A program made the translations under genes and the position numbers. From NZ13-RE01 sp964612975 (GTDB taxonomy: Bacteria; Dictyoglomota; Dictyoglomia; Dictyoglomales; Dictyoglomaceae): a stretch of 64,000 bases of DNA. The first letter of the stretch is position 1, and each line of letters begins with the position of its first letter. The stretch spans positions 1 through 64,000 of the forward strand of contig CAZTGC010000006.1 in the NCBI GenBank assembly GCA_964612975.1, in the 5' to 3' direction. The notes under the pieces are model-generated. The model worked only from the letters and a program-made list of their open reading frames with translations. It searched no databases and was not told where the DNA came from. Shown here piece after piece: positions 26,217 to 34,141 of this stretch.

Positions 26217-27356
26217 TTATGGTCTAACTGTTGCCTTGTAAACTTGTTTTCCTCCTTTTATCTCAATAATAACTGCACTCTTTATAGGATTTCTATTTCG
26301 ATCAAAATATATGGTACCCGTCACCCCTCTAAAGGGTTTATCCTTTGTAAAACCTACTAATGCATCCCTTATCTTAGAAGACTCAGCACTCCCTGCTCTT
26401 TTTATAGCTTCTACAAGAAGCATAGCTGCATCATAGGAAAGAGCAGCTAAAGCGTCGGGGGTTTCTCCAAATTTCTTCTTGTAACTTTTTACGAAGGTTT
26501 GAACCTTTGAATCCTTTGATTCTGAGCTGTAATGATTACTAAAGTAACATCCTTCTGCAGCTTTTCCAGCGGTCTCCAGAAGTCTTGGAGAATCCCAACC
26601 ATCACCACCACCAAAGGGAACAGTTATTCCTAATTCTCTTGCTTGTAGAAGAATGGGACCAATATCTGAATAATAGCCAGGAAGGTATACAAATTCAGGT
26701 TTTGCAGCTTTAATTTTTGTAAGTTGAGCTCTAAAATCAGGATCTCCCTCGGAATAAGACTCTTCAATTACAATTTTCCCCCCCAATTTTGTGTATGCTT
26801 CTTTATAAAATTGGGCCAAACCCTTACTATAATCACTTGTTACTGCAACTAACATAGCTGATGTTTTTAATCTTAGGGTTTTATATACAAAATTTGCCAG
26901 AACAGTTCCCTGAAAATCATCAACGAAGCAAGCTCGGAAGATATAGTCACCAACTAAAGTCACTCTTGGATTTGTAGAAGTTGGTGTCATCATAACAACC
27001 TTGGACGCCTGACAAATAGGAGCAAGGACTAAACTCATAGAACTTGCGACTTCACCTAAAATTGCTACAACTTTATCCCTCTCAATCAACTTTTTAGCAG
27101 CATTAGCAACTTCTTCTGCTTTATATTGATCATCTTCCAAAATTAACTCTATCTTGCTTCCCATTACTCCACCTTTTGCGTTTACCTCTTCAAATGCCAT
27201 TTTAACACCATTTGCAGAAGATATACCGAAGGTTGCAATAGGCCCTGTTATTGGAAATATAGCACCAATTTTTATAGTGGGTGCTGCTTGAAGAGGAAAG
27301 ATTAAGAGACTAAAAATAATACCTAAAAGTAGTATAACCTTAAGAGACCTTTGCAT
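26217..27356 (-). CDS. livJ: branched-chain amino acid ABC transporter substrate-binding protein
   Basis: Periplasmic binding protein of the Leu/Ile/Val type (Peripla_BP_6 fold), 379 residues. A signal peptide covers about residues 1-24 and ends in LQA with no lipobox cysteine. The mature start TIKIGAIFPITGPIA and the segment GGVMGSKIELILEDDQ are typical. It is the first gene of the liv operon with its own strong promoter and structured leader. Ligand specificity within this family (branched-chain, other amino acids, short-chain amides) is not certain. Confidence 0.93.
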   Translation of the reverse strand: MQRSLKVILLLGIIFSLLIFPLQAAPTIKIGAIFPITGPIATFGISSANGVKMAFEEVNAKGGVMGSKIELILEDDQYKAEEVANAAKKLIERDKVVAILGEVASSMSLVLAPICQASKVVMMTPTSTNPRVTLVGDYIFRACFVDDFQGTVLANFVYKTLRLKTSAMLVAVTSDYSKGLAQFYKEAYTKLGGKIVIEESYSEGDPDFRAQLTKIKAAKPEFVYLPGYYSDIGPILLQARELGITVPFGGGDGWDSPRLLETAGKAAEGCYFSNHYSSESKDSKVQTFVKSYKKKFGETPDALAALSYDAAMLLVEAIKRAGSAESSKIRDALVGFTKDKPFRGVTGTIYFDRNRNPIKSAVIIEIKGGKQVYKATVRP

Positions 27357-27360
27357 TATC

Positions 27361-27427
27361 TCACCTCCAATAGATTTTTAATAAAACAGGGATGTCCACA
27401 TCTTATAGGACATCCCTGTTCCTATTG
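27361..27427 (-). promoter_or_regulatory. structured 5' leader of livJ
   Basis: The transcript begins near 27427 and forms a 13-bp perfect hairpin: AACAGGGATGTCC (27420-27408) with GGACATCCCTGTT (27397-27385), followed by TTTTATT. In addition CAATAG at the extreme 5' end (27427-27422) is complementary to CTATTG (27373-27368), which touches the GGAGGTGA ribosome site. The element may stabilise the message, attenuate it, or limit ribosome access. Confidence 0.6.
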
Positions 27428-27433
27428 TTTTGA

Positions 27434-27462
27434 AGTATATATTTTATAAAAAGGTATGTCAA
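27434..27462 (-). promoter_or_regulatory. livJ promoter
   Basis: A perfect -35 TTGACA (27462-27457) and TATACT (27439-27434) are 17 bp apart on the minus strand. Confidence 0.75.
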
Positions 27463-27494
27463 GAAAGTGATTACAGGTCAGACAATAATTTATT

Positions 27495-27524
27495 TTGACA
27501 TAAATATATTTATTGTTTTATAAT
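27495..27524 (+). promoter_or_regulatory. promoter of the MATE-lipB unit
   Basis: Perfect TTGACA (27495-27500) and perfect TATAAT (27519-27524) with an 18-bp spacer. Transcription would begin near 27531, divergent from livJ. Confidence 0.8.
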
Positions 27525-27530
27525 AAATCT

Positions 27531-27590
27531 ACACCCCCCTCCTTATAGGCGGCTGGGGGAATAACATCGGCCCCAGTCGCCTCCTTTTTT
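27531..27590 (+). promoter_or_regulatory. candidate attenuator/riboswitch leader of the MATE gene
   Basis: Immediately after the promoter, GGCGGCTGGGG (27548-27558) pairs with CCCCAGTCGCC (27571-27581, one G-U), followed by TTTTTT at 27585-27590, an intrinsic terminator within the leader. Upstream, six C residues (27534-27539) can instead pair with the GGGGG at 27555-27559, which would break the terminator. Two exclusive structures of this kind are typical of an attenuator. I do not recognise a known riboswitch class; a short stand-alone RNA is the alternative. Confidence 0.6.
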
Positions 27591-27619
27591 GAAAATTTTA
27601 TAGAGATTTTTGGGTTTGT

Positions 27620-29002
27620 ATGGATAATTGGAACTTGTGGAGTAATGGGGATATAAAGATAAGAAAAAGGCTATTAAGTCTTGGATTTCCTGTTTTTATA
27701 GAAAATCTTTTTCAACTTTTATTTAGTTTTGTTGATATGTTTTTCGTAGGATTCTTAGGAAATGTTGCATTATCATCTGTAGGTTTAGGAGGTCAAATAG
27801 TTAATATCTTTATTGCCATATTAGCATCTTTAACTACAGGTACCTTAGTAACAGTAGCTCATAGTATAGGTTCTAAAAAATATAAAATTGCTCAGTCTTA
27901 CCTTGCAAATTCTTTAACCCTTGGATTGATCTTGTCTTTACTTCTATTTTTATTTGGAGTCTTTTGGGTAGATCCATTATTGCTCTTATTGGGAGCAAAG
28001 GGAGATTTAAGAAATCTTACTTCTTTATATCTTAAATATATAATTATCCCTGGTTTTCTTTTAGTTTTTATCCCTATAATTTCTGCTGGTCTAAGAGGTG
28101 CTGGGGACACTAAAACACCATTATATGTGACCATGGTAGCTAATATTATAAATATTTTTGGTGATTATATATTAGTATTTGGAAAATTAGGCTTTCCAGC
28201 GATGGGAGTTGTTGGTGCTGCTTTAGCAACTTCCATCTCAAGATTCATCGCCTTAATTTATCTCTTTATTGTTTTATATTTCAGAAACTCTTTATTTAGA
28301 ATTCAAATCGATAGAATATTAAGTTTTGAAAAGGATAAAATACTCCAAATATTAAGAATTGGGGTTCCTACATCCTTAGAACAGTTGTTCTTCTCAATTG
28401 GAGCTTTAATCTATGCTTCAGTTGTACTTCAATTAGGAACAAAGGCGTACGCTGCTCATAGAATTGCATTAAATATTGAATCTTTATCATTTCAACCAGG
28501 TTTTGCCTTTGCAGTTGCTGCAACAACCCTTGTGGGACAATTTAGAGGAGCAAAAGAAGATGACAATGCATTCAAAGCTTCTATAGAAGCATGGAGAATA
28601 ACTGTAGTTTTTATGGGAACAATAGGAATACTCTTATTCTTATTTCCTGATTATTTAGTGAGAATATTTAGTAGAGAAAAAGATGTTATTAATATGGCAG
28701 TTTTAGCATTAAAAATTATAGCTTTTATTCAACCCTTATTAGCCACTAATATGGTTATGGCAGGATCATTAAGAGGATCTGGAATGTCAAAGCTTCCTAT
28801 GATTTCAAACGGGCTTGGAATGTGGATTATTAGAATTCCCTTTACTTATTTTTTTATAAATATTCTAAAAATAGGCTTTCCAGGAGCTTGGATTGCTATG
28901 GCAATGGATATAACTTTTAAAGCTTTATTTAATTTTTATTTCTTTGTTATAAAGAAATCTTGGAAAAATTTAGTGATAAAAGTTTCAACTCATGAGGGAT
29001 AA
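27620..29002 (+). CDS. MATE family multidrug/cation exporter
   Basis: 460-residue membrane protein with about 12 membrane segments in two MatE halves. The family-typical start is LLSLGFPVFIENLFQLL, with GAGDTKTPLY in the first half and RGSGMSKLPM in the matching position of the second half. MATE proteins expel drugs or metabolites in exchange for sodium or protons. The ATG at 27620 has no AGGAGG-type site, unlike most genes here, so translation may be weak or controlled. It follows a leader with a terminator hairpin and precedes lipB by 3 bp. Confidence 0.9.
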   Translation: MDNWNLWSNGDIKIRKRLLSLGFPVFIENLFQLLFSFVDMFFVGFLGNVALSSVGLGGQIVNIFIAILASLTTGTLVTVAHSIGSKKYKIAQSYLANSLTLGLILSLLLFLFGVFWVDPLLLLLGAKGDLRNLTSLYLKYIIIPGFLLVFIPIISAGLRGAGDTKTPLYVTMVANIINIFGDYILVFGKLGFPAMGVVGAALATSISRFIALIYLFIVLYFRNSLFRIQIDRILSFEKDKILQILRIGVPTSLEQLFFSIGALIYASVVLQLGTKAYAAHRIALNIESLSFQPGFAFAVAATTLVGQFRGAKEDDNAFKASIEAWRITVVFMGTIGILLFLFPDYLVRIFSREKDVINMAVLALKIIAFIQPLLATNMVMAGSLRGSGMSKLPMISNGLGMWIIRIPFTYFFINILKIGFPGAWIAMAMDITFKALFNFYFFVIKKSWKNLVIKVSTHEG

Positions 29003-29005
29003 GTC

Positions 29006-29707
29006 TTGATTTTAAAAGTTTTAAATTTAGCTTGTTTAGATTATAAAAAGGCATGGGATTTACAAAAATTTCTTAATTTTCACAGGGCAAAAGACAATAT
29101 TTCAGATACCCTTATCCTTTTAGAACACTTTCCAGTTATAACCCTTGGAAGATTTGGAAAAATAGAAAATTTATTAAAATCAAAGGAAGAATTGAAAAGA
29201 TTGAACATAGATTTCTATAGGGTTGAAAGGGGCGGAGACATAACTTATCATGGACCTGGACAACTCGTAGGATATTTTATCTTCAAAATATCAAGCATAA
29301 AAAAAATAATTCTTACAATTGAAGAATCTATTCAAAAACTTTTAAAAAAATATGGAATAGAATCCCAAATTTTAGAGAAATATATTGGGATTTGGGTAGG
29401 AGATAAAAAAATTTGCTCTATTGGAATGGCGGTAAAGGAAAAAGTCTCTCTTCACGGATTTGCTTTGAATGTAAACAATGATTTAACTCCCTTTTCTTAT
29501 ATAATTCCATGTGGTTTAAAAGATAAAAAGGTAACTTCTATATATGAAGAAATAAAAACCCCTTTCCCCTTAAAGAAAATAAAAATAGACTTTATAGAAA
29601 TTTTTTCAAAAAATTATGGCTTTGATAAATTTGATATTATCGATATTTTCGATGATAAGGTGCTCCAAAACCTTGAAAAGCTTTTGGGGGTCCTAATATC
29701 TCCATAA
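29006..29707 (+). CDS. lipB: octanoyltransferase (lipoate biosynthesis)
   Basis: Moves octanoate from ACP to lipoyl domains (H protein, dehydrogenase E2), the first step of lipoate formation. The substrate-binding motif RGGDITYHGPGQLVGY is present, as are the catalytic lysine in KICSIGMAV and the catalytic cysteine in IIPCGL. The start codon is TTG at 29006 with a GAGGG site formed by the end of the MATE gene. No lipA is adjacent. The last 71 bp overlap the convergent gene at 29637. Confidence 0.93.
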   Translation: MILKVLNLACLDYKKAWDLQKFLNFHRAKDNISDTLILLEHFPVITLGRFGKIENLLKSKEELKRLNIDFYRVERGGDITYHGPGQLVGYFIFKISSIKKIILTIEESIQKLLKKYGIESQILEKYIGIWVGDKKICSIGMAVKEKVSLHGFALNVNNDLTPFSYIIPCGLKDKKVTSIYEEIKTPFPLKKIKIDFIEIFSKNYGFDKFDIIDIFDDKVLQNLEKLLGVLISP

Positions 29708-30134
29708 GTATTATAGCTTCTGGCAATTTTTTTTCTAAATTCCCTTCTAAAAATAAAATGGGTTTTTCCTTTTCTAATTTAAAAGGGGAAGACGTAACTT
29801 TTTTCTCTTCTAATTTTGGTAAAGTAGTTCTTGGCTTCTTATATTCCTCCCTTTTAATAATTAATCCTCGTTCCCTTAGGATTGCTATCGCCTTGGAAAT
29901 ATTTCCTTTCGCTTCCTCTAAGGCCTTTTTAACATCATAGAGTTCCGCTCCTGTCTTTTCTTGGATTTCTTTTATTTTGTCCTTTTCAAATTTTTCCTTT
30001 TCTAATTCCTTTTCGATTAACACAGGCTCTATCTTTCTTGGTACATTCACTTTTTTCTTTTGAGATTCCTTAATTGCAGAAAGAATACTTACCAAAATCA
30101 TAAAAAGGAAATAAAGTAGGATGATCCAATCCAT
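29637..30134 (-). CDS. membrane-anchored protein with EF-Ts/UBA-like (TS-N) domain
   Basis: 165 residues of unknown function. Residues 3-20 form one membrane helix, followed by a charged linker rich in Lys/Glu. Residues 54-91 closely resemble the N-terminal ribosome/EF-Tu-proximal UBA fold of elongation factor Ts (KEIQEKTGAELYDVKKALEE). The C-terminal motif MEILGPPKAFQ is, from memory, recurrent in small proteins of this kind. It directly follows floA (the stop/start share one base), so it is the third member of an nfeD-floA unit. It may tether something at FloA microdomains. No catalytic motif is seen. Confidence 0.75.
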   Translation of the reverse strand: MDWIILLYFLFMILVSILSAIKESQKKKVNVPRKIEPVLIEKELEKEKFEKDKIKEIQEKTGAELYDVKKALEEAKGNISKAIAILRERGLIIKREEYKKPRTTLPKLEEKKVTSSPFKLEKEKPILFLEGNLEKKLPEAIILMEILGPPKAFQGFGAPYHRKYR

Positions 30135-31117
30135 TATTCCCTACCCTCTTCTGCTTTTTTTGTTAATTGAGATATTGCTTCTCTCATTGCAGTATCAGCC
30201 ATTATATTTTTCAAAGTATAATAATCTAATACCCCAAGCTTTCCCTCTTTGAAGGCTTGAGCTATAGCAAGAGGAATTTCTCTTTCTGCCTCAGTAACCT
30301 TTGCTCTCATTTCTTGAGTTAATGCTTTCATTTCCTGTTCCCTTGCAATAGCTAAGGCCCTTCTACTTTCGGCCTGAGCCTGAGCTATTCTCATGTCTGC
30401 CTCTGCCTGATCACTCTTTAATCTTGCTCCTACATTGCTTCCTACATCCACATCCGCAATATCAATGGATACAATTTCAAAAGCAGTTCCCGCATCTAAA
30501 CCCTTTGCAAGAACAGTTCTTGAAATGCTATCTGGATTCTCTAAAACTTCTTTATAACTTTCTGCAGAACCAATTGTTGTAACAATCCCCTCCCCTACCC
30601 TTGCTATTACTGTTGCCTCTCCTGCTCCACCCACTAATCTCTCAATATTTGCCCTTACAGTTACCCTTGCCTTTGCCTTTAATTCAATACCATCCTTTGC
30701 CACCGCTGCAACAATTGGAGTTTCAATTACTTTGGGATTTACACTCATTTGAACTGCTTCCAAAACATCCCTTCCAGCAAGATCAATAGCTGCTGCCTTT
30801 TCAAAACTCAGAGGAATCCCTGCTCTTTGGGCAGCAATCAAAGCATTTACAACTCTATCTACATTTCCACCAGCAAGATAATGGGCTTCCAACTTGTCTA
30901 AGGTAAGATTTAATCCAGCTTTATGTGCTTTTATCATTGACGTTATTATTATTCCTGGAGGAACCCTTCTTAATCTCATACCAATAAGATCAAATATCCT
31001 TATAGAAACTCCAGCAGCTAATGCAGATATCCAAAGTCCTAAAGGAACAAAGGAGAAAAATATCGAGAAGAAAATCATCACTAATACAAAAATAAACAAC
31101 GTGTATACTAAATTCAT
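30134..31117 (-). CDS. floA: flotillin-like protein FloA
   Basis: SPFH/flotillin-like scaffold of membrane microdomains, 327 residues. An N-terminal membrane hairpin (about 5-45) is followed by the FloA-specific RRVPPGIII, the AHYLAGGNVDRV segment and IVSIDIADVDVG. The C-terminal region is rich in Ala-Glu-Arg helices, as in SPFH oligomerisation arms. It is 1 bp from the nfeD stop; FloA and NfeD proteins form a conserved pair. Confidence 0.93.
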   Translation of the reverse strand: MNLVYTLFIFVLVMIFFSIFFSFVPLGLWISALAAGVSIRIFDLIGMRLRRVPPGIIITSMIKAHKAGLNLTLDKLEAHYLAGGNVDRVVNALIAAQRAGIPLSFEKAAAIDLAGRDVLEAVQMSVNPKVIETPIVAAVAKDGIELKAKARVTVRANIERLVGGAGEATVIARVGEGIVTTIGSAESYKEVLENPDSISRTVLAKGLDAGTAFEIVSIDIADVDVGSNVGARLKSDQAEADMRIAQAQAESRRALAIAREQEMKALTQEMRAKVTEAEREIPLAIAQAFKEGKLGVLDYYTLKNIMADTAMREAISQLTKKAEEGRE

Positions 31118-31118
31118 T

Positions 31119-32375
31119 TTAAATCCTCCTCACAAAGATTTTATTCCCCTCAATCTTTAAAATAATAATTTCTGTTCCCGGAGATAAATATTCAGATTCT
31201 GAGTAAACTTCTAATTTTTCTCCATCTATATCAGCAAAACCTGTAGGTCTCAACATAGTAAGAGCCTTCCCCTTCTTTCCTATTAAATCTGTCCTTTCTT
31301 TCACTGCCACATATCCTAAGTCTTTCTTTTGATCCTCAGGAATACTTAGTTTCTTCCAAGCTTTACTTTTAGGAAGATAAAAGGCTAAAAATATAATTAA
31401 GGAAGATATTGCAAAAAGAGCTGTTAAGGTTGCTTGAAGAGTGCTCCCCGAACTACTAATAAGCCAAAAGATACTAAAAAATATTGATGCAGTTCCAGTT
31501 ATTCCTGCAACTCCAAATCCTGGAGTATGCATTTCAATAAACAAAAGCACTAATCCCAAGATAAAAAGAAGTAAAGGCTCATATCCTGCTAATCCTGCAA
31601 AGATGTGTCCTCCAAAGAATAAACCTAAGCATACAAGAGCTAAAAGCTCAGGAAATCCTAATCCAGGTGTTAAAACAGCTACATATAGGCCCAGTAATCC
31701 TACCATCAAAATAATGCTTGAAAATGTTGGATCAGTTATAAATCTTGTTAAATTTTCAGACCAGGTTGGATTTAATTTTTTTAAAGGTTCCTTATCCAAT
31801 TTATAAAATTTTAGAAGACTATTCAAATCTTCAAAGACAGCATCAGCATATTTCCAATCTTTTGCTTGATTAGCAGAAAGACTTAATATCTCTCCCTCTT
31901 TTTTAAGATTTGGGATTATAATTTTTTTATCTACCATTCCACCCGCAATTCTGGGATCTCTTTTTCTCCTTTCAGCTGTGCTTTCAAATTCTGATCTCAA
32001 AGCAGAAATAGTTTTCTCATCGGCAGGTCTTGGTTCTGCAGCACCTATACTCCCAGAAGGCGATATTACTATTTTCTGGCAAGAAATAGCAATTAATGCA
32101 CCAGCAGACCATGCTCTATCTTTTACAAAAGCAATTGTTAAAATTGGCGTGTTAATAATAGCATCTCTTATTTTAACAGCTGCATCAACTCTCCCCCCAA
32201 AGGTATCTATTTCAAAAATAAAGGCCTTTGCATTTGGATTTTCTCTTATACTCCTTTCCACAAAGGAAGCTAAGCCTAAATCTATAGTCCCCTTTATAGG
32301 AATTAAGTAGACAGTATTTCCTTGGGCAAATAAAGGCAAAATTAAGAGGAAAATAATTATAAAAGTTTTCCTCAA
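31119..32375 (-). CDS. nfeD: NfeD-family membrane-bound ClpP-class serine protease
   Basis: 418 residues. A signal peptide (1-18) is followed by a ClpP-like protease domain (about 20-210) with the catalytic Ser90 in WSAGALIAIS and the GSIGAAEP segment. Then come four to five membrane helices (about 215-345) and a C-terminal OB-fold domain. This is the long, protease-bearing form described in Pyrococcus, which cleaves membrane-associated partners. Together with FloA it probably acts in membrane quality control. Confidence 0.92.
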   Translation of the reverse strand: MRKTFIIIFLLILPLFAQGNTVYLIPIKGTIDLGLASFVERSIRENPNAKAFIFEIDTFGGRVDAAVKIRDAIINTPILTIAFVKDRAWSAGALIAISCQKIVISPSGSIGAAEPRPADEKTISALRSEFESTAERRKRDPRIAGGMVDKKIIIPNLKKEGEILSLSANQAKDWKYADAVFEDLNSLLKFYKLDKEPLKKLNPTWSENLTRFITDPTFSSIILMVGLLGLYVAVLTPGLGFPELLALVCLGLFFGGHIFAGLAGYEPLLLFILGLVLLFIEMHTPGFGVAGITGTASIFFSIFWLISSSGSTLQATLTALFAISSLIIFLAFYLPKSKAWKKLSIPEDQKKDLGYVAVKERTDLIGKKGKALTMLRPTGFADIDGEKLEVYSESEYLSPGTEIIILKIEGNKIFVRRI

Positions 32376-32383
32376 AAGACTCT

Positions 32384-32848
32384 TTAACCTCCTTTCTCTT
32401 TGGTATAGTATATACCAATATATGGAATAAGAAAAGAGAAGGGAAGAAGAGAAAAAGAAATCTCAAGAGATATAAAGGGGGTTATAAATAAGGAAAAGCA
32501 TAATATAGCAACCCAAGACAAAATAGATAGGATATATGCAGACAAATGTCTATTGTAGATAATTTCTTTAATCACAGGAAAGAAGGATAAAAACAAAAAT
32601 TTATTTTCTATTCCTTTTATTAGAATAAAAAGAGAAAAAATAAAGATCTCATCAAAAAGCGAGATTAAAAAGGATTCTTTCATAAACCTTTTCTTAAAAA
32701 GATAGTATAAGCTAAGATTATAAAAGAAAAGAAGAAAAAAATACATTTTTAACCCAAAGGAACTAAATATAGTCCCTAAATAGAGGAAGAAAGCAAAAAG
32801 AAGCATTGTAATTAAAAATCTTATTCGAGCTATTACTATCTCATTCAT
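32384..32848 (-). CDS. small polytopic membrane protein, unknown function
   Basis: 154 residues with about five membrane helices and short charged ends. I do not recognise a family; the arrangement recalls the membrane sensor part of some signalling proteins but there is no output domain. Its ATG overlaps the stop of the ABC ATPase (ATGA), so it is translated with the importer, and it lies 8 bp before nfeD. It could be an accessory subunit of either system. Confidence 0.6.
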   Translation of the reverse strand: MNEIVIARIRFLITMLLFAFFLYLGTIFSSFGLKMYFFLLFFYNLSLYYLFKKRFMKESFLISLFDEIFIFSLFILIKGIENKFLFLSFFPVIKEIIYNRHLSAYILSILSWVAILCFSLFITPFISLEISFSLLPFSFLIPYIGIYYTKEKGG

Positions 32849-34128
32849 GATTTTTTCTCCACACTTAAAATTTCTGACAAGTAAAGCTCATCCTTGTTAT
32901 CATCATATTCAAAAATTTCAGCATATCTCCCCCAATCAATTAATACATCTAATTGTTTTTCTGCTTCTTGAGCAGAAAGGTGTTGTTTAAGAAGATCAAG
33001 GAAAAAGTCTCTTGGGGCTTTATGATTAGATTTTGACTGTAAGACCCTTATTATTTGTTTTAAAAATGGAACCTTTTCAATAGCTAACTCTTTGAATATT
33101 TCCTTTCTTTCCAAAACATCAGCTTCTGCAAACTTTTTCCCTGAATTTGTAAGAACAAAATCTCCCTCTTTTATCTCTGCTAATCCTAATATTTCCGCGG
33201 CCTCCACTATGGGTAACAGATCCTCAATATCCATTAGTAATTCTTCCCCTAATTTATATATATCTACTGGTCCCTCTAAATCGTTTACTAACTCGATCAA
33301 TCCTGTTATAGCTCCAACTCCAGCTTGGGGAATAAAAAGATGTTTCTTTTCTCTAAATGCAAGTTTTTCCACAGGTTTTCCTGTTAAAATGCTGTATATC
33401 ATATCAACCAAATTAAGAAATTCTTTTGATTTTTTATCTCTCCAATGGGGTATTTCTATTTTCACCTCTCTTATTATCCTTCCCGGATCTTTACTTAACA
33501 ATAACACCCTATCTGCTATATATACCGCCTCTTCAATACTGTGAGTCACAAGAATCATAGCTTTTGTGGGTATTCTTTTTTCCATCCATAATTCTATTGA
33601 GTCATTTCTTAAATTTTCTGCCGTTAACACATCAAGAGCAGAAAAAGGCTCATCTAATAGGAGAATATCGGGTTCCATTACTAAAGCTCTTGCAAAACCC
33701 ACTCTTTGCTTCATTCCTCCTGATAATTCCTTAGGATAAGCATTTTCAAAGCCATCAAGTCCTATCAAATCTATAGCTTTTAAGGCTTTTTCTCTTCTTA
33801 TTTCTTGGGGTAATCCTAAAACCTTTAATCCCAATTCTACATTCTCTAAAACTGTAAGCCAAGGAAAAAGAGCAAAATTTTGGAATACCATAGCAACCCC
33901 ATGATTAATGCCATTTAATTCTTCTCCCTTATAATAAACCTTTCCCTCCTGAGGCCTTAATAAACCTGCGATTATTCTTAGGATTGTAGATTTCCCTGAG
34001 CCTGAAGGGCCTAAAAGAGAAATTATCTCCCCCTCATTAACACTAAAATTTACTTTATCTAAAACCTTTATCTCTCCTTCGGGAAATTTAAAGCTTAGAG
34101 AAACATTTTCTAACCTTAATAGTTCCAT
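32845..34128 (-). CDS. NitT/TauT-type ABC transporter ATPase with AAA-associated C-terminal domain
   Basis: 427 residues. The N-terminal ABC domain has Walker A GPSGSGKST (40-48), signature LSGGMKQR and Walker B ILLLDEPFSALD. After about residue 255 comes a 170-residue C-terminal AAA-associated domain with winged-helix-like character. This domain is known from a subgroup of nitrate/sulfonate/bicarbonate-class importers, where it probably regulates the ATPase. It lies 13 bp after the fused permease gene. No substrate-binding protein is present, so the substrate is unknown. Confidence 0.88.
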   Translation of the reverse strand: MELLRLENVSLSFKFPEGEIKVLDKVNFSVNEGEIISLLGPSGSGKSTILRIIAGLLRPQEGKVYYKGEELNGINHGVAMVFQNFALFPWLTVLENVELGLKVLGLPQEIRREKALKAIDLIGLDGFENAYPKELSGGMKQRVGFARALVMEPDILLLDEPFSALDVLTAENLRNDSIELWMEKRIPTKAMILVTHSIEEAVYIADRVLLLSKDPGRIIREVKIEIPHWRDKKSKEFLNLVDMIYSILTGKPVEKLAFREKKHLFIPQAGVGAITGLIELVNDLEGPVDIYKLGEELLMDIEDLLPIVEAAEILGLAEIKEGDFVLTNSGKKFAEADVLERKEIFKELAIEKVPFLKQIIRVLQSKSNHKAPRDFFLDLLKQHLSAQEAEKQLDVLIDWGRYAEIFEYDDNKDELYLSEILSVEKKS

Positions 34129-34141
34129 AATAACCTCCTCC

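Noticed and set aside
30601..30789. Leu/Pro-rich repetitive-looking frame opposite floA
   Set aside because: Caused by the Ala/Glu/Arg codon bias of FloA read on the other strand.
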